64,000 nucleotides of DNA, from assembly GCA_022495005.1 (NCBI GenBank), contig JAGYXB010000658.1, forward strand, positions 248,001-312,000, in the 5' to 3' direction. Of the stretch, positions 40,477 through 51,597 are shown in pieces. The notes under the pieces are model-generated. The model saw only the letters and a program-made list of their open reading frames with translations, did no database searches and was not told where the DNA came from. Position 1 is the stretch's first letter. Every line of letters begins with the position of its first letter. The stretch comes from Rhyacophila brunnea (taxonomy: Eukaryota; Arthropoda; Insecta; Trichoptera; Rhyacophilidae). Both the position numbers and the translations under genes were made by a program.

Positions 40477-42741
40477 GTTTATAACCAGCAATGTTTAACA
40501 GTACGTCACAGAAAATCACTGGACATCGGAAGAAAGGACACAGTTAACAATAGCTTGGACAACGACATCGTAGCACCTGCAACCAGTAATATCAACCGTA
40601 TGATAATACAGCATTCCGAAATAACTATCGATGAACAGAACTTGAAATCGGAAATTCAGAAATTATACTTGCCTAAGGTGGTGCGAATTAAGTTGAGAAG
40701 AGTTATTTATTTTCCACGTAACTTTGTATGCCATAATTGTTATGGAGTGTTTGAATCTGAAAATCATCTAAATTGTCACTTTGTCTCATGCATAAAATCT
40801 CAGCATCCCAATGAATCCAAGTCGCATACGGGTGAAAAACATCATCAATGCGATGTGTGTTTTAAAAAATTCATTCAAATTAGTCACCTCAAAAGACATA
40901 AAATGACGCATACTGGTGAAAAGCTACATAAATGCGATGTGTGTTTTAAAAAATTCAAGCGAAATTGTGATCTTAAAGTACATAAAATGATACATTCTGG
41001 TGAAAAACCACACCAGTGCGATAAGTGCTTTAAAAAATTCATGACAATTAGTCATCTCAAAAGACATAAAATGACACATGTTGGTGAAAAACCTCATCAA
41101 TGCCTTGAGTGTTTAAAAAAATTCATGACAATTGATCATCTGAAAGAACATAAAATGAAACATACTACTGAAAAACCACATCAGTGCGATGTGTGTTTTA
41201 AAAAATTCATGCGAAATCGTAGTCTAAAAGAACATAAAATGACACATGCTGGTGAAAAACCACACCAGTGTGATGTGTGCTTTAAAAAATTCATGCGAAA
41301 TCGTAGTCTAAAAGAACATAAAATGACACATACTGGTGAAAAACCACACCAGTGCGATGTGTGTTTTAAAAAATTCATGCGAAATCGTGATCTTAAAGTA
41401 CATAAAATGAGACATACTGGTGAAAAACCACATCAGTGCGATGTGTGTTTCAAAAAGTTCATGCAAAATCATGATCTTAAAATACATAGAATGACACATA
41501 CTGGTGAAAAACCACATCAGTGCGATGTGTGTTTTAAAAAGTTCATGCGATATCGTGGTCTTAAAGTACATAAAATGAGACATACTGGTGAAAAACCACA
41601 TCAGTGCGATGTGTGTTTTAAAAAGTTCATGCAAAATCATTATCTTAAAATACATAGAATGACACATACTGGTGAAAAACCACATCAGTGCGATGTGTGT
41701 TTTAAAAAGTTCATGCAAAATCATGATCTTAGAATACATAGAATGACACATACTGGTGAAAAACCACATCAGTGCGATGTGTGTTTTAAAAAGTTCATGC
41801 GATATCGTGGTCTTAAAGTACATAAAATGACACATACTGGTGAAAAACCACATCAGTGCGATGTGTGTTTCAAAAAGTTCATGCAAAATCATAATCTTAA
41901 AATACATAGAATGACACATACTGGTGAAAAACGACATCAGTGCGATGTGTGTTTTGAAAAGTTCAGGCGAATTTGTAAGCTCAAAATGCATAAAATGCAA
42001 CAAACAGGCGAAAAACCCAATAAATGCGATGTATGTTTTAAAACATTTTTGCTAATTGGTAACCTTAAATTTCATAAAATGACACATACTAATGACAAAC
42101 CACATCAATGCGATTTATGTTTTAAAAAATTCATACAAATTGCTCAACTCAAAAATCATAAAATGACACATTCAGGTGAAAAACCTTATCAATGCGATGT
42201 GTGTTTTAAAAAATTCACGCGAAAAGGAGATCTAAAAGTACATAAAATGATACATTCTGGTGAAAAACCACATCAGTGCGATGTATGTTTTCAAAAATTC
42301 ATGCATAAACATGATCTTAAAGTACATATTATGACACATACTGGTGAAAAACCACATCAGTGCGATGTGTGTTTTAAAAAGTTCACGCGAATTCGTGAGC
42401 TCAAAAGGCATAAAATGCAGCATACAGGCGAAAATCCACATGAATGCAATGTGTGTTTTAAAAAATTTCTGGATATTAATAATCTCAAAACTCATACAAC
42501 GAGACATACAGGCGAAAAACTACACGAATGCGATTTGTGTTTCAAAATAATTCTGGGAATTGGTAATCTCAAAATACATAGAATGCAACATACAGGCGAA
42601 AAACCGCATAAATGCGATGTGTGTTTTAAAACTTTTCAGCGAATTGGTTACCTTAAATTACATAAAATGACACATACTAGTGACAAACCACATCAATGCG
42701 ATGTATGTTTCAAAAAATTCTCGTCAGCTGAAAGAACATAA
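40477..42741 (+). CDS. zinc-finger gene D, exon 3: 22 complete C2H2 fingers, truncated by frameshift
   Basis: The largest array here: 754 residues in exon 3, 864 in all. Degenerate C2HC finger (CHNC...HFVSC), then 22 fingers and the start of a 23rd. Fingers 5 to 13 are very recent duplicates alternating RNRS/RNRD, QNHD and RYRG helices, with 84-bp units nearly identical in DNA. Finger 14 has lost its second zinc histidine (H-KMQ-Q). Linkers are mainly TGEKP. After FKKF of finger 23 an 8-bp deletion at 42,720/42,721 (compared with C and E) shifts the frame to SSAERT and TAA 42,739-42,741. It may still be functional because the lost part is small. The product is expected to be a nuclear DNA-binding protein. 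Confidence 0.88.
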   Translation, partial: VYNQQCLTVRHRKSLDIGRKDTVNNSLDNDIVAPATSNINRMIIQHSEITIDEQNLKSEIQKLYLPKVVRIKLRRVIYFPRNFVCHNCYGVFESENHLNCHFVSCIKSQHPNESKSHTGEKHHQCDVCFKKFIQISHLKRHKMTHTGEKLHKCDVCFKKFKRNCDLKVHKMIHSGEKPHQCDKCFKKFMTISHLKRHKMTHVGEKPHQCLECLKKFMTIDHLKEHKMKHTTEKPHQCDVCFKKFMRNRSLKEHKMTHAGEKPHQCDVCFKKFMRNRSLKEHKMTHTGEKPHQCDVCFKKFMRNRDLKVHKMRHTGEKPHQCDVCFKKFMQNHDLKIHRMTHTGEKPHQCDVCFKKFMRYRGLKVHKMRHTGEKPHQCDVCFKKFMQNHYLKIHRMTHTGEKPHQCDVCFKKFMQNHDLRIHRMTHTGEKPHQCDVCFKKFMRYRGLKVHKMTHTGEKPHQCDVCFKKFMQNHNLKIHRMTHTGEKRHQCDVCFEKFRRICKLKMHKMQQTGEKPNKCDVCFKTFLLIGNLKFHKMTHTNDKPHQCDLCFKKFIQIAQLKNHKMTHSGEKPYQCDVCFKKFTRKGDLKVHKMIHSGEKPHQCDVCFQKFMHKHDLKVHIMTHTGEKPHQCDVCFKKFTRIRELKRHKMQHTGENPHECNVCFKKFLDINNLKTHTTRHTGEKLHECDLCFKIILGIGNLKIHRMQHTGEKPHKCDVCFKTFQRIGYLKLHKMTHTSDKPHQCDVCFKKFSSAERT

Positions 42742-42979
42742 AATAACACATTCAGGTGAAAAACCTCATCAATGCGATGTGTGTTTTAAAAAATTTATAC
42801 GAAATAGTAATCTCAACCAACATAAAAAAACACATTGTAGTGAAAAACCACATCAATGCAATGTGTGTTTAAAAAAATTTACACGAATTAGTAATTTCAA
42901 AGCACATAAAATGATACATACAAGAAAATTGTGTAAGTCTAACATCGCTACTTTACAGAAGAGACAAAAAACAGTGTAA
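42742..42979 (+). pseudogene. out-of-frame C-terminal fingers of gene D
   Basis: In the frame ending at 42,979 the sequence continues as QLKEHKITHSGEKPHQCDVC, then two complete fingers (RNSNLNQH and RISNFKAH), then the tail CKSNIATLQKRQKTV and a stop. It is the natural C-terminus, disconnected by the 8-bp deletion. Confidence 0.75.
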
Positions 42980-43640
42980 TTTTGTCAATAATATATTCAA
43001 ATATAATAAAACATACAGATAATATTACAAATAGACGAAGAAACATAAAAAGAATATGAAATTTAGAAAAAAATAATCAAAATTACATTAAAACTGTAGA
43101 TACTCATATTTCTCTGAGTTCATTATTAACCAGAAACTTCTTTAAAGATTTTATTACGAAACTGACGCTATTAAGTTTAAAGATGATGCATACTTATACT
43201 TAGTAAAACTTACGAAAGCTTTTAAAATTAAATTTAACGTAGTTATTTACTCAAATTACTAGCTAAAAACTCAATATGACAATGTTTGCAATAAAATAAT
43301 AAGTTGTTAAAATAAATATTGTAATAATCGTTCATGTGGTAGTTTATCATAAAAATCATATTAACAAGAGTGCAAACTTTGTTTTAGTGTTTGCAAATCT
43401 TGAAAGTTTGTTGTTTTCTTCCGTCTTGAATATATAGTTGTGGTAAAATGTTTGCTTGTTAGCCTCGATATTATTCAATGTTCTTCTGGTTTCGTAATGT
43501 TCTTTAGTGTGTCTTGATTATGTGTGTCTATGTTATTGTTCCCTTATGACTGTAATAGAGAGCTTTCAAATGTGTTACTTGCGGGTCACCCACTTTCCAG
43601 TCACGTCTCATCGACGGTAATGTAAATGTAATAGAGCATT
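42980..43640 (+). other. 3' flank of gene D
   Basis: Closely matches the 3' flank of gene B (22,917-23,640), with several AATAAA-like sites. No gene. Confidence 0.5.
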
Positions 43641-43677
43641 TAAAAGTGTATTGTTTCTATTTTGTGCGGAACAACCG

Positions 43678-43890
43678 TCACTCCAAAAACATACCTATTA
43701 TCCGTTTTTTTGGAATAATTTCACTTTCAATGAAATATACAAGTATTGAAGACAACTGATTAGCTGTCACTACTCCACCTTCTGTTTCATTCCACAGAAA
43801 ACAGTAATCTTCTTTTGTTTTTATATTGTAAACTGTAAAGTTATTTACAGGGAAATCACGTGTGTGTTGTAGAGTCCTCCTTTCGAGCAT
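43678..43890 (-). pseudogene. transposase relic downstream of gene D
   Basis: A 70-codon minus-strand frame reads RRTLQHTRDFPVNNFTVYNI then EDYCFLWNETEGGVVTANQ. It is the counterpart of the relics after genes B and E and belongs to the same transposase-like family. It lacks all other blocks, so it cannot be active; the open frame is chance survival. Confidence 0.6.
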
Positions 43891-43939
43891 TATTTTTTAT
43901 TTGAGGAGTGAGGGACATCATAGCAGGCTTGATTTGTTG

Positions 43940-44450
43940 TACTGATTCAGAAACCTTCGCTGGTGTAGGCTCAACAACTGACAAAAGTTTCATTGCAATC
44001 GGACGAATGGTATATGAACCATACGAATAAAAGAATATAGAATAAAGACGCCGAAGAAGAAGAAGATTATTGTACTAATTCAGAAACCTTTGCGGTTGTT
44101 ACCACAACAACTGACGAAGGTTTCATCGCAATCGGATGAATGGTATAGGAACCATATGAATAAAAGAAGATACAATGAAGAAGAAGAAGAAGAACATAAT
44201 TTTTCTAATTCAGAAACCAAAATTTCATCGATATCGGATGAATGATTTAGGAACGCATAGGACAGACAGACAGACAGTTCATTTTTATGTATAAGATAAT
44301 TATAGTCTATAATATGCGCGCAAGTGCAAGCAATAAGTTGACAAAGTTTTATCGCAATCGGATGAACGGTATGGTAGCGCATAAAATACGAACAAACAAA
44401 CAAACAAATATTGATTTTTATATTATAGATTATAATCAAGGAATCGATAT
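43940..44450 (-). repeat. ~130-bp satellite array, gene D flank
   Basis: Counterpart of 23,890-24,440, with units containing TTCAGAAACC, ACTGACGAAGG and TCGCAATCGGATGAATGG, followed by the same 'acaaacaaacaaacaaatatt' end. Confidence 0.75.
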
Positions 44451-45165
44451 TTCAAAATTAGAAGTATTTTTTTTATGTACTAGGTTATACTAGGGAAATT
44501 ATCTTAAAGTAGGTATGATATATCTATAGTCTTAGAGGTAAAGACTTAATAGTGCGTATATGTTCAAGTAGCGTAGTGAGTTATATTTATTAATGTGTAT
44601 TATTTCAGCATAATAAACATGATATTAAAATATATTTAGTGGAAACTATATGATCGGAGAATTTTTTTTGTTTAATTATTCTTATGTAAGTACATTATTT
44701 TAATGTGTTTTTAAATTTGATTTTTAAGAAAACTTAATAACATATTACAATAAGATCACAGTGTTTTAAAATTATATAGGGAATCGATATTGCAAAATTA
44801 TAACTATTTTTTTATGTGGTGAACGTCCACACAGATGTTATCCTACCTAATAACATCCCTCGTTCGCTTCGGATGAATTAGCCACCCCCACTCTCCGTGA
44901 AATGACAGCGTATGTCGGTTGTTCCATTATAACAGATCGAGACACGCCGTGGTTTGGTTGTGGCGTACATTTATCGATGCCTGATGCCCGATGATTATAC
45001 ACGATTATAAGATAATTGCATGTAATATACACAGAATAAAATGTTTAACAATGACTACACAGTATTTAAAAACACATTTTACCTATTGAAGCAATCGATT
45101 TGCTTTTAAAATGCCAATTTTCTATCGGTCCACTGAGTGGGCAGCATGGCAACGCGCGTAATTTT

Positions 45166-46490
45166 TTTACCATGGTAAGGGAAAGGTTAAAAGAATGAAT
45201 GCCGATGAAAGAATTTGAAAAATATTGTAAATGGTATTATAAAGATAAATAATTTTATTATATACCTAGTTATAAATTTGAATAGCATGTAAGCATTATA
45301 AATATTAAGTTTTATATTACCTAAATAGGTAAACTCGTTAGAAAATAAATAATAGTATAATGTAATTATGTGACCGCGTGAAAAGAAATCAACGCTTGTA
45401 AAATGTGTCATTTCAAGTCTCTGACTACTGAGTCATATCCAGATAAGTCGTCCACAGGCCAAAAGGCCCCAATGATCCCTTTGTTATCACAATAGGTTAC
45501 TGTTCCAGGTTGTTTCTTTTGGGTGAGGTGATGGTTTCAGTAGATTGTGATAGAATGAAGGCCGAAAAGAATTCAGTTTGCGTCTCTAGCTAAAATTGAA
45601 GTGACCTTGCTCCGCGAAAGTATTTTAATTTATAAAATCGTTGTTTCATAAATATTAAATAATTAATGACATAAGTGATTAACCGACAACTTTACTATAA
45701 AACTAAATAATAATTAAGATTATAAATAAAAACCTGTTAATTGTATAATAACGAGTGGAAAAAATACAAATAAATATAATTACCAGTCAACCAGTGGTTT
45801 TATTAATTTCTCTGTTCATCCGTATTCATATAAAGAAAACTCAGCTTACCTCCAACCTTCGCCACTAATTTGCTCTGCGTTTATCTTCCTAGTCATACAA
45901 CAGTATTTTCAACTAGGCAGACAGTTAAATTAAGGCAAGAAAGCGAGTTATTTCTTTTTTCAAAATCGTCAAACGCCGTTACGCAAAAGTGGAGGGATTG
46001 AATTCGATCGAAGCGCCACCTTGCGGATTTTTTCTGAAATAACTTTCCATTCAAAACAGAATTAATTGAAAATAAATTCAATTCTGTTTAAAGATGGCTA
46101 AATGCATTAAAAGAATACAGTGTCATCTTGTTCTGATATATTCTAGAAGTTTCAAATGTCTAGCTAGTCGGGAAGTTAGTTAAAAATCGATTGCAAGATT
46201 AGTACTGGACAAACAAGAAAACGTGTTATTAAAAATTAACCTTTCCGACGAGCACCATGTATAATAGTGTTCCTTCAGGACTCCTCAATGGATAAGTCTA
46301 ACCCAAACCATAAGGATGATAATCGACCAGTTGACTTCAACCGTAAGTTTGTTTAGTAAATGATGCGCCATCTTGATTTACCAAATATCCAAATACCTAA
46401 CGCTTTTAGCAAAATTCGGATGAATTCGATGCGTAATCAATTTAAGAGTTCGTAAGGCTTTTCCAGCTGTTCATTGTTCGGTGGATTAGT
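45166..46490. repeat. duplicated intergenic block, copy after gene D
   Basis: Counterpart of 26,208-27,620 and 34,429-35,790, beginning CCATGGTAAGGGAAAGG. Contains a ~35-bp sequence at about 46,085 absent from the other copies. No gene. Confidence 0.75.
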
Positions 46491-46689
46491 CAATTTAACT
46501 ACGTTTTAAATTTTAAATTAGGTATGCACGTGTCATTGCTGTTCACCAAGAATGCGACGTTTAAGGACAACTGAAGTAAACTAGACATCGCGAACCCGAC
46601 AAGAAAATCCTTTTAAAACTTTTATAGTAAGTACATAATTAATACATTTTATTTCCAACTAGTGAGCTGAATTTTTTAATGGAAAAATA

Positions 46690-46840
46690 TTTCCGTTATT
46701 ACTAAGTTTAAGTAGCTATTTCTATATATACCTAGTGATTCTCCTCGGTTTGCTGCCCTTTAGGTAACTGCTGACCCCAAGCGACGCGCAATCTGCCTAC
46801 CCCCACGGGACGTGACTGCCCGTATTGGTTAGAAAGGCCT
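46690..46840. mobile_element. end fragment of the CAGTG-type TIR element
   Basis: About 130 bp (GTAGCTATTTCTATATATAC, then CCCCCACGGGACGTGACTG) matches 58,085-58,197, the right end of the element copy upstream of gene F. Only this end is present. Confidence 0.5.
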
Positions 46841-47292
46841 CGATGGCAGAACTCACATTATTCATTAAAAATGTGAGTTATGACACCAACAGTCAACTTT
46901 GTCAACGATTTTCACATGTTTTAAAGTGACTTTTGATACCCAACTATTTTTCTCTATATAGATTAATGCCTTTAGAATCACTTCGTATATTTAACTTTGT
47001 AATTTGTTAGTTGTAACATACGAAAAAAACTTTTTGTACCATATTAATGTTTTTGACCAAAATACTATAATAATATTATAAATCGGAAAGAAGTTGGTAT
47101 TCATAATATGGAAAGAATATTTTACATTCAACATGAATTCTGATGACAACGCGTACTTAATTTTTTGTTGAAATACTATATTAATCTTGGAATGCGAACT
47201 ACAAAGGTGGCAACACTGGAATTTAGAAGTGAAACAGTGTCAGAGGACGTTAAGCTAGTGACAGCTGATATTGATATTAAATACCGCGTAAA

Positions 47293-47469
47293 ATGGAAGT
47301 AAAAACTGAAATTAAGGATGAAATATTGCCAGACGACACGGCGGACGTGATCGAAGACGGTGCATACCAATGGATTGACGTAAATCACTTCAAAAGAAAA
47401 GCTGGATTTGACATGTCAGTCAAACAGGAAAATATCGATGACGACAACAATAGTATCCACTTAAAAGAG
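47293..47469 (+). CDS. zinc-finger gene E, exon 1
   Basis: 59 codons, ATG 47,293 to GAG|gtaagt. Starts MEVKTEIKDEILPDDTADVI, ends NNSIHLKE. VKTE, IKDE and VKQE are all intact, the best example of the motif set. The conserved leader with GTGACAGCTGATATTG and a good start context (AAAATGG) precedes it. Intron 1 is 1.70 kb, the shortest and probably nearest the ancestral form. Confidence 0.88.
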
Positions 47470-49170
47470 GTAAGTAGGTAGATTCCTAATTAGGCGGGCA
47501 ACAAAAAGGATTATACAATGGTTTTTCCTTTCAATTTTACGAAATCAGTAGGTAATACAAAAATGAATATTAACTAACCACAAAAATTAGTGAAAGTGAC
47601 ACAGTTTATCGTACTGTGCGAAAACTTTACGGTGATGGGCGGCGACTTGCAGAACTAGATCCCCTCCTGTCTCGTTTCAGTATTCATTCCCCTCACCATG
47701 AACGCATTTGACATTTCTTATAAGTGCGAGGTATCAGTCATTTAGACGTGATAATAATGGCAAACGTTTTGAAAAGTGACGACAGGAAGTTTATAAGTCA
47801 TCTTATCTCCTTCTGTGAAGAAGAAACGACAGAATAACATCATTCGGCTCCTCAACAACGTCATCGAAAGAGTTGCCGCGATGACAGCTACAAAACACAC
47901 TTAAAATTTTAATTAAATTATTAATTATTATGAAAAAATGTATATCATTATTTGAAATTTGCGAAAATAAATAGGTACCTATTTCAAGAAGAGGGGAATA
48001 ATAATAATATCTTCTAATCCTGACTATACACACAATACTTCGAAATCGAAAACCATAGATAAGATCGACAGGAGCGCCGCCCCAAAAGTTCTCGGTCTCT
48101 AGTAAAATGGCTCAAATAGACTCTATGACGATCGGTCATATAAATGCCATAAAACTCGTTTCTTATGTTGGCGTCCTGTGTCACAAAGTGTAAATATGAT
48201 GTCATAGCTGTCATACAATACGTCGGAATGGCATAGATTTGACCATATACACTAAATCGCTCTTAGCATATATGTGCTTTTACTGATTGAGTGATTTACT
48301 GATGACTTAAAGACTTCGATATTCTATTTTTTTGTAGTGGTGAATACAAGAGATCGTTGCGAGTTACGACTTTCACTCCATATTATTTTGCATTTGAATC
48401 TGCGAATATTCTCGTACCACGACAAGGACAATAAATATAGTTTTATTGCTCGAGCTAAGCGCTAGCAGTTTATCAGTGATGTTGATGATAATCGGCGAGT
48501 AGACTTCAACCGTAAGTTGGTCGAGTAAATGATGAGCCCTCTTGATTATCCAAATATATAAGTAACACTTTTAGTTAAATTTAGATGAATTTGTTGCCAA
48601 CATACTTTCAGACATTTCGTAAGGCTTTTGCAGCTGTTCATTGGACGGCGTATTGGCAAATGGATGTCGGCTGGTAAGTATGGTATGGTGTTTATATCGC
48701 TACAATGCATTTGCACCCAAACTGTTAACGCTACCTTCCTACCCTAAAATGGGATGAGTTTAACCCATGATCTTTTCAAAACATTTTTTAACAAATTATT
48801 GTTTTAGTCTCAAATTGTATTAAATAGGCATGCATGCCGCGTGACTAAATAAATTAGGTAAAATATGATTATTGTTTGCAAAGAGAACAGTATATGTAGG
48901 TAGGTAATCAATCGAATGATGAAACCCCTCACTGACATTTTTAGTTTATTTGTATATCAGCAGGATAAAGGTATCTACCTGTCCAGTGATTTATCCGAAA
49001 CTAAGACTAAATACGTGAACCGCATTTAATAAACGCCGGACCATACCTTACAAAATTAAGTCATGATATTCTTAAAATATAATAATCAACCAATGTGTGC
49101 GAACAGTGTGATACAATAATAGAAACATTACGTGACACTATACACTATAATATTATCAATGTTATTTTAG

Positions 49171-49323
49171 ATGCGCGACAACCGTCTGATCAATATAAAG
49201 TCTGAGAATGGTAATGAAGAAATCGTCATCAAAGAAGAATTTGTTGACAACGCAATCAACCAAACCGGTAAAAAAAGTCCTCAACCTGGCTGTTCTAATC
49301 CACAATACATGCCGTTAGATCAG
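49171..49323 (+). CDS. zinc-finger gene E, exon 2
   Basis: 51 codons, phase 0/0: MRDNRLINIKSENGNEEIV, IKEEF, AINQTGKKSPQPGCSNPQ, MPLDQ. Donor CAG|gtattt. The following intron is 879 bp rather than the usual 122 because of a transposon. Confidence 0.86.
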
Positions 49324-49423
49324 GTATTTATATCAATTACTTGTCAAAACCATTGTATAGTTAGTATAAATGAATACAAATATTTCTTTTTACTCTACAA
49401 TTGTATAATACAATTATTGAATT

Positions 49424-50177
49424 GAAAACTGACATTCCAAACCGGCCTAAGTCTAAAAATCTGATTTTGAGATAATCATATTTTTGTGATTTTCAATTTA
49501 CCTCTTAATTTTTCGGTACTATAATGTTTGGCAATTTCATAGAAAATTCAAAGCTCGCTTCAAATATAAATAACATTAAAAAGTCTGTACTAAGTACAAT
49601 TTGGAACACAATAAAGTAAAGTTGAGTATCTTTTGTGTGTACAATTATGATTGTGTAATAGAATTTGGTCATGGACAGGTCTGTTGGGATGATTAATGAA
49701 TAAAAATAATATTAAATTTCTTTCACTTTATTTCATTTTTTGATAAAAAGGTAAACATTGTAACTTTTACAGCATAATAATATATTATATAATAATACTA
49801 CAATGTAGGGATCATCTACAATAAAAAAAATAGTTTACTGATGTGCACATGAACTTATAAAATACAAATTCTTTAATATTTCGTCATTTCGACATTTCAA
49901 AATATTATATTATGGCCGCTTAAAGCGTAAATGTAGCAAAAAGAGTTCAACTGCGCATGCGCATATATCCTTAGGCTAGTTTGAAAAGAATGAACCGTTA
50001 TCTTAGTGCTGTTTCGAAATAAAAAGGCACATTTCAACATCAAATTGAAGATACTTAGGATTTTTTGTAAAATATAAGTTTTAGTGAGTTTTTGGATCTC
50101 AGCACACTCTATCGGATTCCATCAAAACATGAAAATTTGTAATTTTGGACTAAGGCTGGTTTGGAATGTCACTTTTC
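49424..50177. mobile_element. 754-bp TIR element in intron 2 of gene E
   Basis: Flanked by AATT (49,420-49,423 and 50,178-50,181). The 122-bp introns of B, C, D and F lack it, and intron 2 of E is exactly 754+4+121 bp. The inverted termini GAAAACTGACATTCCAAACC and GGTTTGGAATGTCACTTTTC match over at least 30 bp, continuing into CCTAAGTC/GACTAAGG. No coding capacity. It leaves both splice sites intact. Confidence 0.85.
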
Positions 50178-50202
50178 AATTAACAAACTGTTCTTTGTGT
50201 AG

Positions 50203-51597
50203 GTTTATAGCCAGCAATGTTTAACAGTACGTCACAGTAAATCAATGGACATCGGAAGAAAAGACACAGTTGACAATAGTTTGGTCAACAACATCATAGC
50301 ACCTGCAACCAGTAATACAAACCGTATGATGATACAGCATTCCGAAATAACTATCGATGAACAGAACTTCAAATTGGGAATTCAGAAATTATACTTGCCT
50401 AAGGTGGTGCGAATTCAGTTGAGAAAGGTTACATATTTTCCACGTAACTTTGTTTGCCAGGATTGTTATGGAGTGTTTGAATCAGTAAATCACCTAAATT
50501 GTCACTACGTTTCATGCATAAAATCTGAGCATCCCAATTCATCCAAGTCGCATACGGGTAAAAAACATCATCAATGCGATGTGTGTTTTAAAAAATTCGT
50601 ACAAATAATTCACCTCAAAGGACATAAAATGACGCATACTGGAGGAAATCTACATCAATGCGATGTGTGTTTTAAAAAATTCAAGCGAAATGGTGATCTT
50701 AAAGTACATAAAATGATACATTCTGGTGAAAAACCACATCAGTGCGGTGTGTGTTTTAAAAAATTCATACAAATTGCACAACTCAGAACACATAAAATGA
50801 CACATACTACTGAAAAACCCCATCAGTGTGATGTGTGTTTAAAAAAATTCATGCGAAATGGTGATCTTAAAGTACATAAAATGATACATTCTGGTGAAAA
50901 ACCACATCAGTGCGATGTGTGTTTTAAAAAATTTCGGCAAATTAAAAATCTCAAAATACATAAAATGACACATACTAGTGACAGACCACATAAATGCGAT
51001 GTGTGTTTTAAAAATTTCATGCGAACTGGAGATCTTAAAGTACACAAAAAGTTACATTCTGGTGAAAAACAACATCAGTGTGATGTGTGTTTTAAAAAAT
51101 TCATGCAAAATCGTGATCTTAAAGTACATAAAATGACACATACTGGTGAAAAGCCACATCAATGCGATGTATGTTTAAAAAAATTCATACGAAATGCTGA
51201 TCTTAGCGTACATAAAATGACACATTCTGGTGAAAAACCACATCAGTGCGATGTATGTTTTAAAAAATTTTTGCAAATGAATAATCTCAAAAAACATACA
51301 ATGACACATACAGGCGAAAAACCGCATAAATGCGATGTGTGTTCTAAAACTTTTCTGCGAATTGGTAAGCTTAAATTACATAAATTGACACATACTAGTG
51401 ACAAACCACATCAATGCCATGTATGTTTTAAAAAATTCATACTAATTGGTCAACTCAAAGAACATAAAATGACGCATTCAGGTGAAAAACCTTACCAATG
51501 TGATGTGTGTTTTAAAAAATTTATACGAAATAGTAATTTCAAAGCACATAAATTGATACATACAAGAAATTTGTGTCCAAAGTCCAAGTCAAAGTAA
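50203..51597 (+). CDS. zinc-finger gene E, exon 3: 12 C2H2 fingers (intact copy)
   Basis: 464 residues in exon 3, 574 in all. Begins VYSQQCLTVRHSKSMDIGRK; an internal ATG at 50,245 exists but the spliced start in exon 1 is preferred. Degenerate C2HC finger (CQDC...HYVSC), then 12 C2H2 fingers with helices such as VQIIHLKG, KRNGDLKV, IQIAQLRT, RQIKNLKI, MQNRDLKV and LRIGKLKL. Linkers TGEKP, SGEKP, TTEKP, TSDKP. The last finger ends HTRNLCPKSKSK and a stop, a shorter tail than in gene D. No frameshift or nonsense change is seen. It is the best candidate for an active gene in the window. Confidence 0.9.
   Translation, partial: VYSQQCLTVRHSKSMDIGRKDTVDNSLVNNIIAPATSNTNRMMIQHSEITIDEQNFKLGIQKLYLPKVVRIQLRKVTYFPRNFVCQDCYGVFESVNHLNCHYVSCIKSEHPNSSKSHTGKKHHQCDVCFKKFVQIIHLKGHKMTHTGGNLHQCDVCFKKFKRNGDLKVHKMIHSGEKPHQCGVCFKKFIQIAQLRTHKMTHTTEKPHQCDVCLKKFMRNGDLKVHKMIHSGEKPHQCDVCFKKFRQIKNLKIHKMTHTSDRPHKCDVCFKNFMRTGDLKVHKKLHSGEKQHQCDVCFKKFMQNRDLKVHKMTHTGEKPHQCDVCLKKFIRNADLSVHKMTHSGEKPHQCDVCFKKFLQMNNLKKHTMTHTGEKPHKCDVCSKTFLRIGKLKLHKLTHTSDKPHQCHVCFKKFILIGQLKEHKMTHSGEKPYQCDVCFKKFIRNSNFKAHKLIHTRNLCPKSKSK

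Noticed and set aside
41308..42003. 231-codon minus-strand open frame across the gene D finger array
   Set aside because: Perfect 28-residue periodicity (MWFFTSMCH...) mirrors the finger repeats; it is the antisense shadow of the array, as are 22,302-22,844, 1,212-1,394, 1,629-1,835, 33,727-34,091, 42,232-42,507, 50,839-51,045 and 63,682-63,864.
50245..50247. ATG as the start of gene E
   Set aside because: The frame is open upstream to a conserved acceptor and the same linker exists in all genes without this ATG, so it is internal to exon 3.
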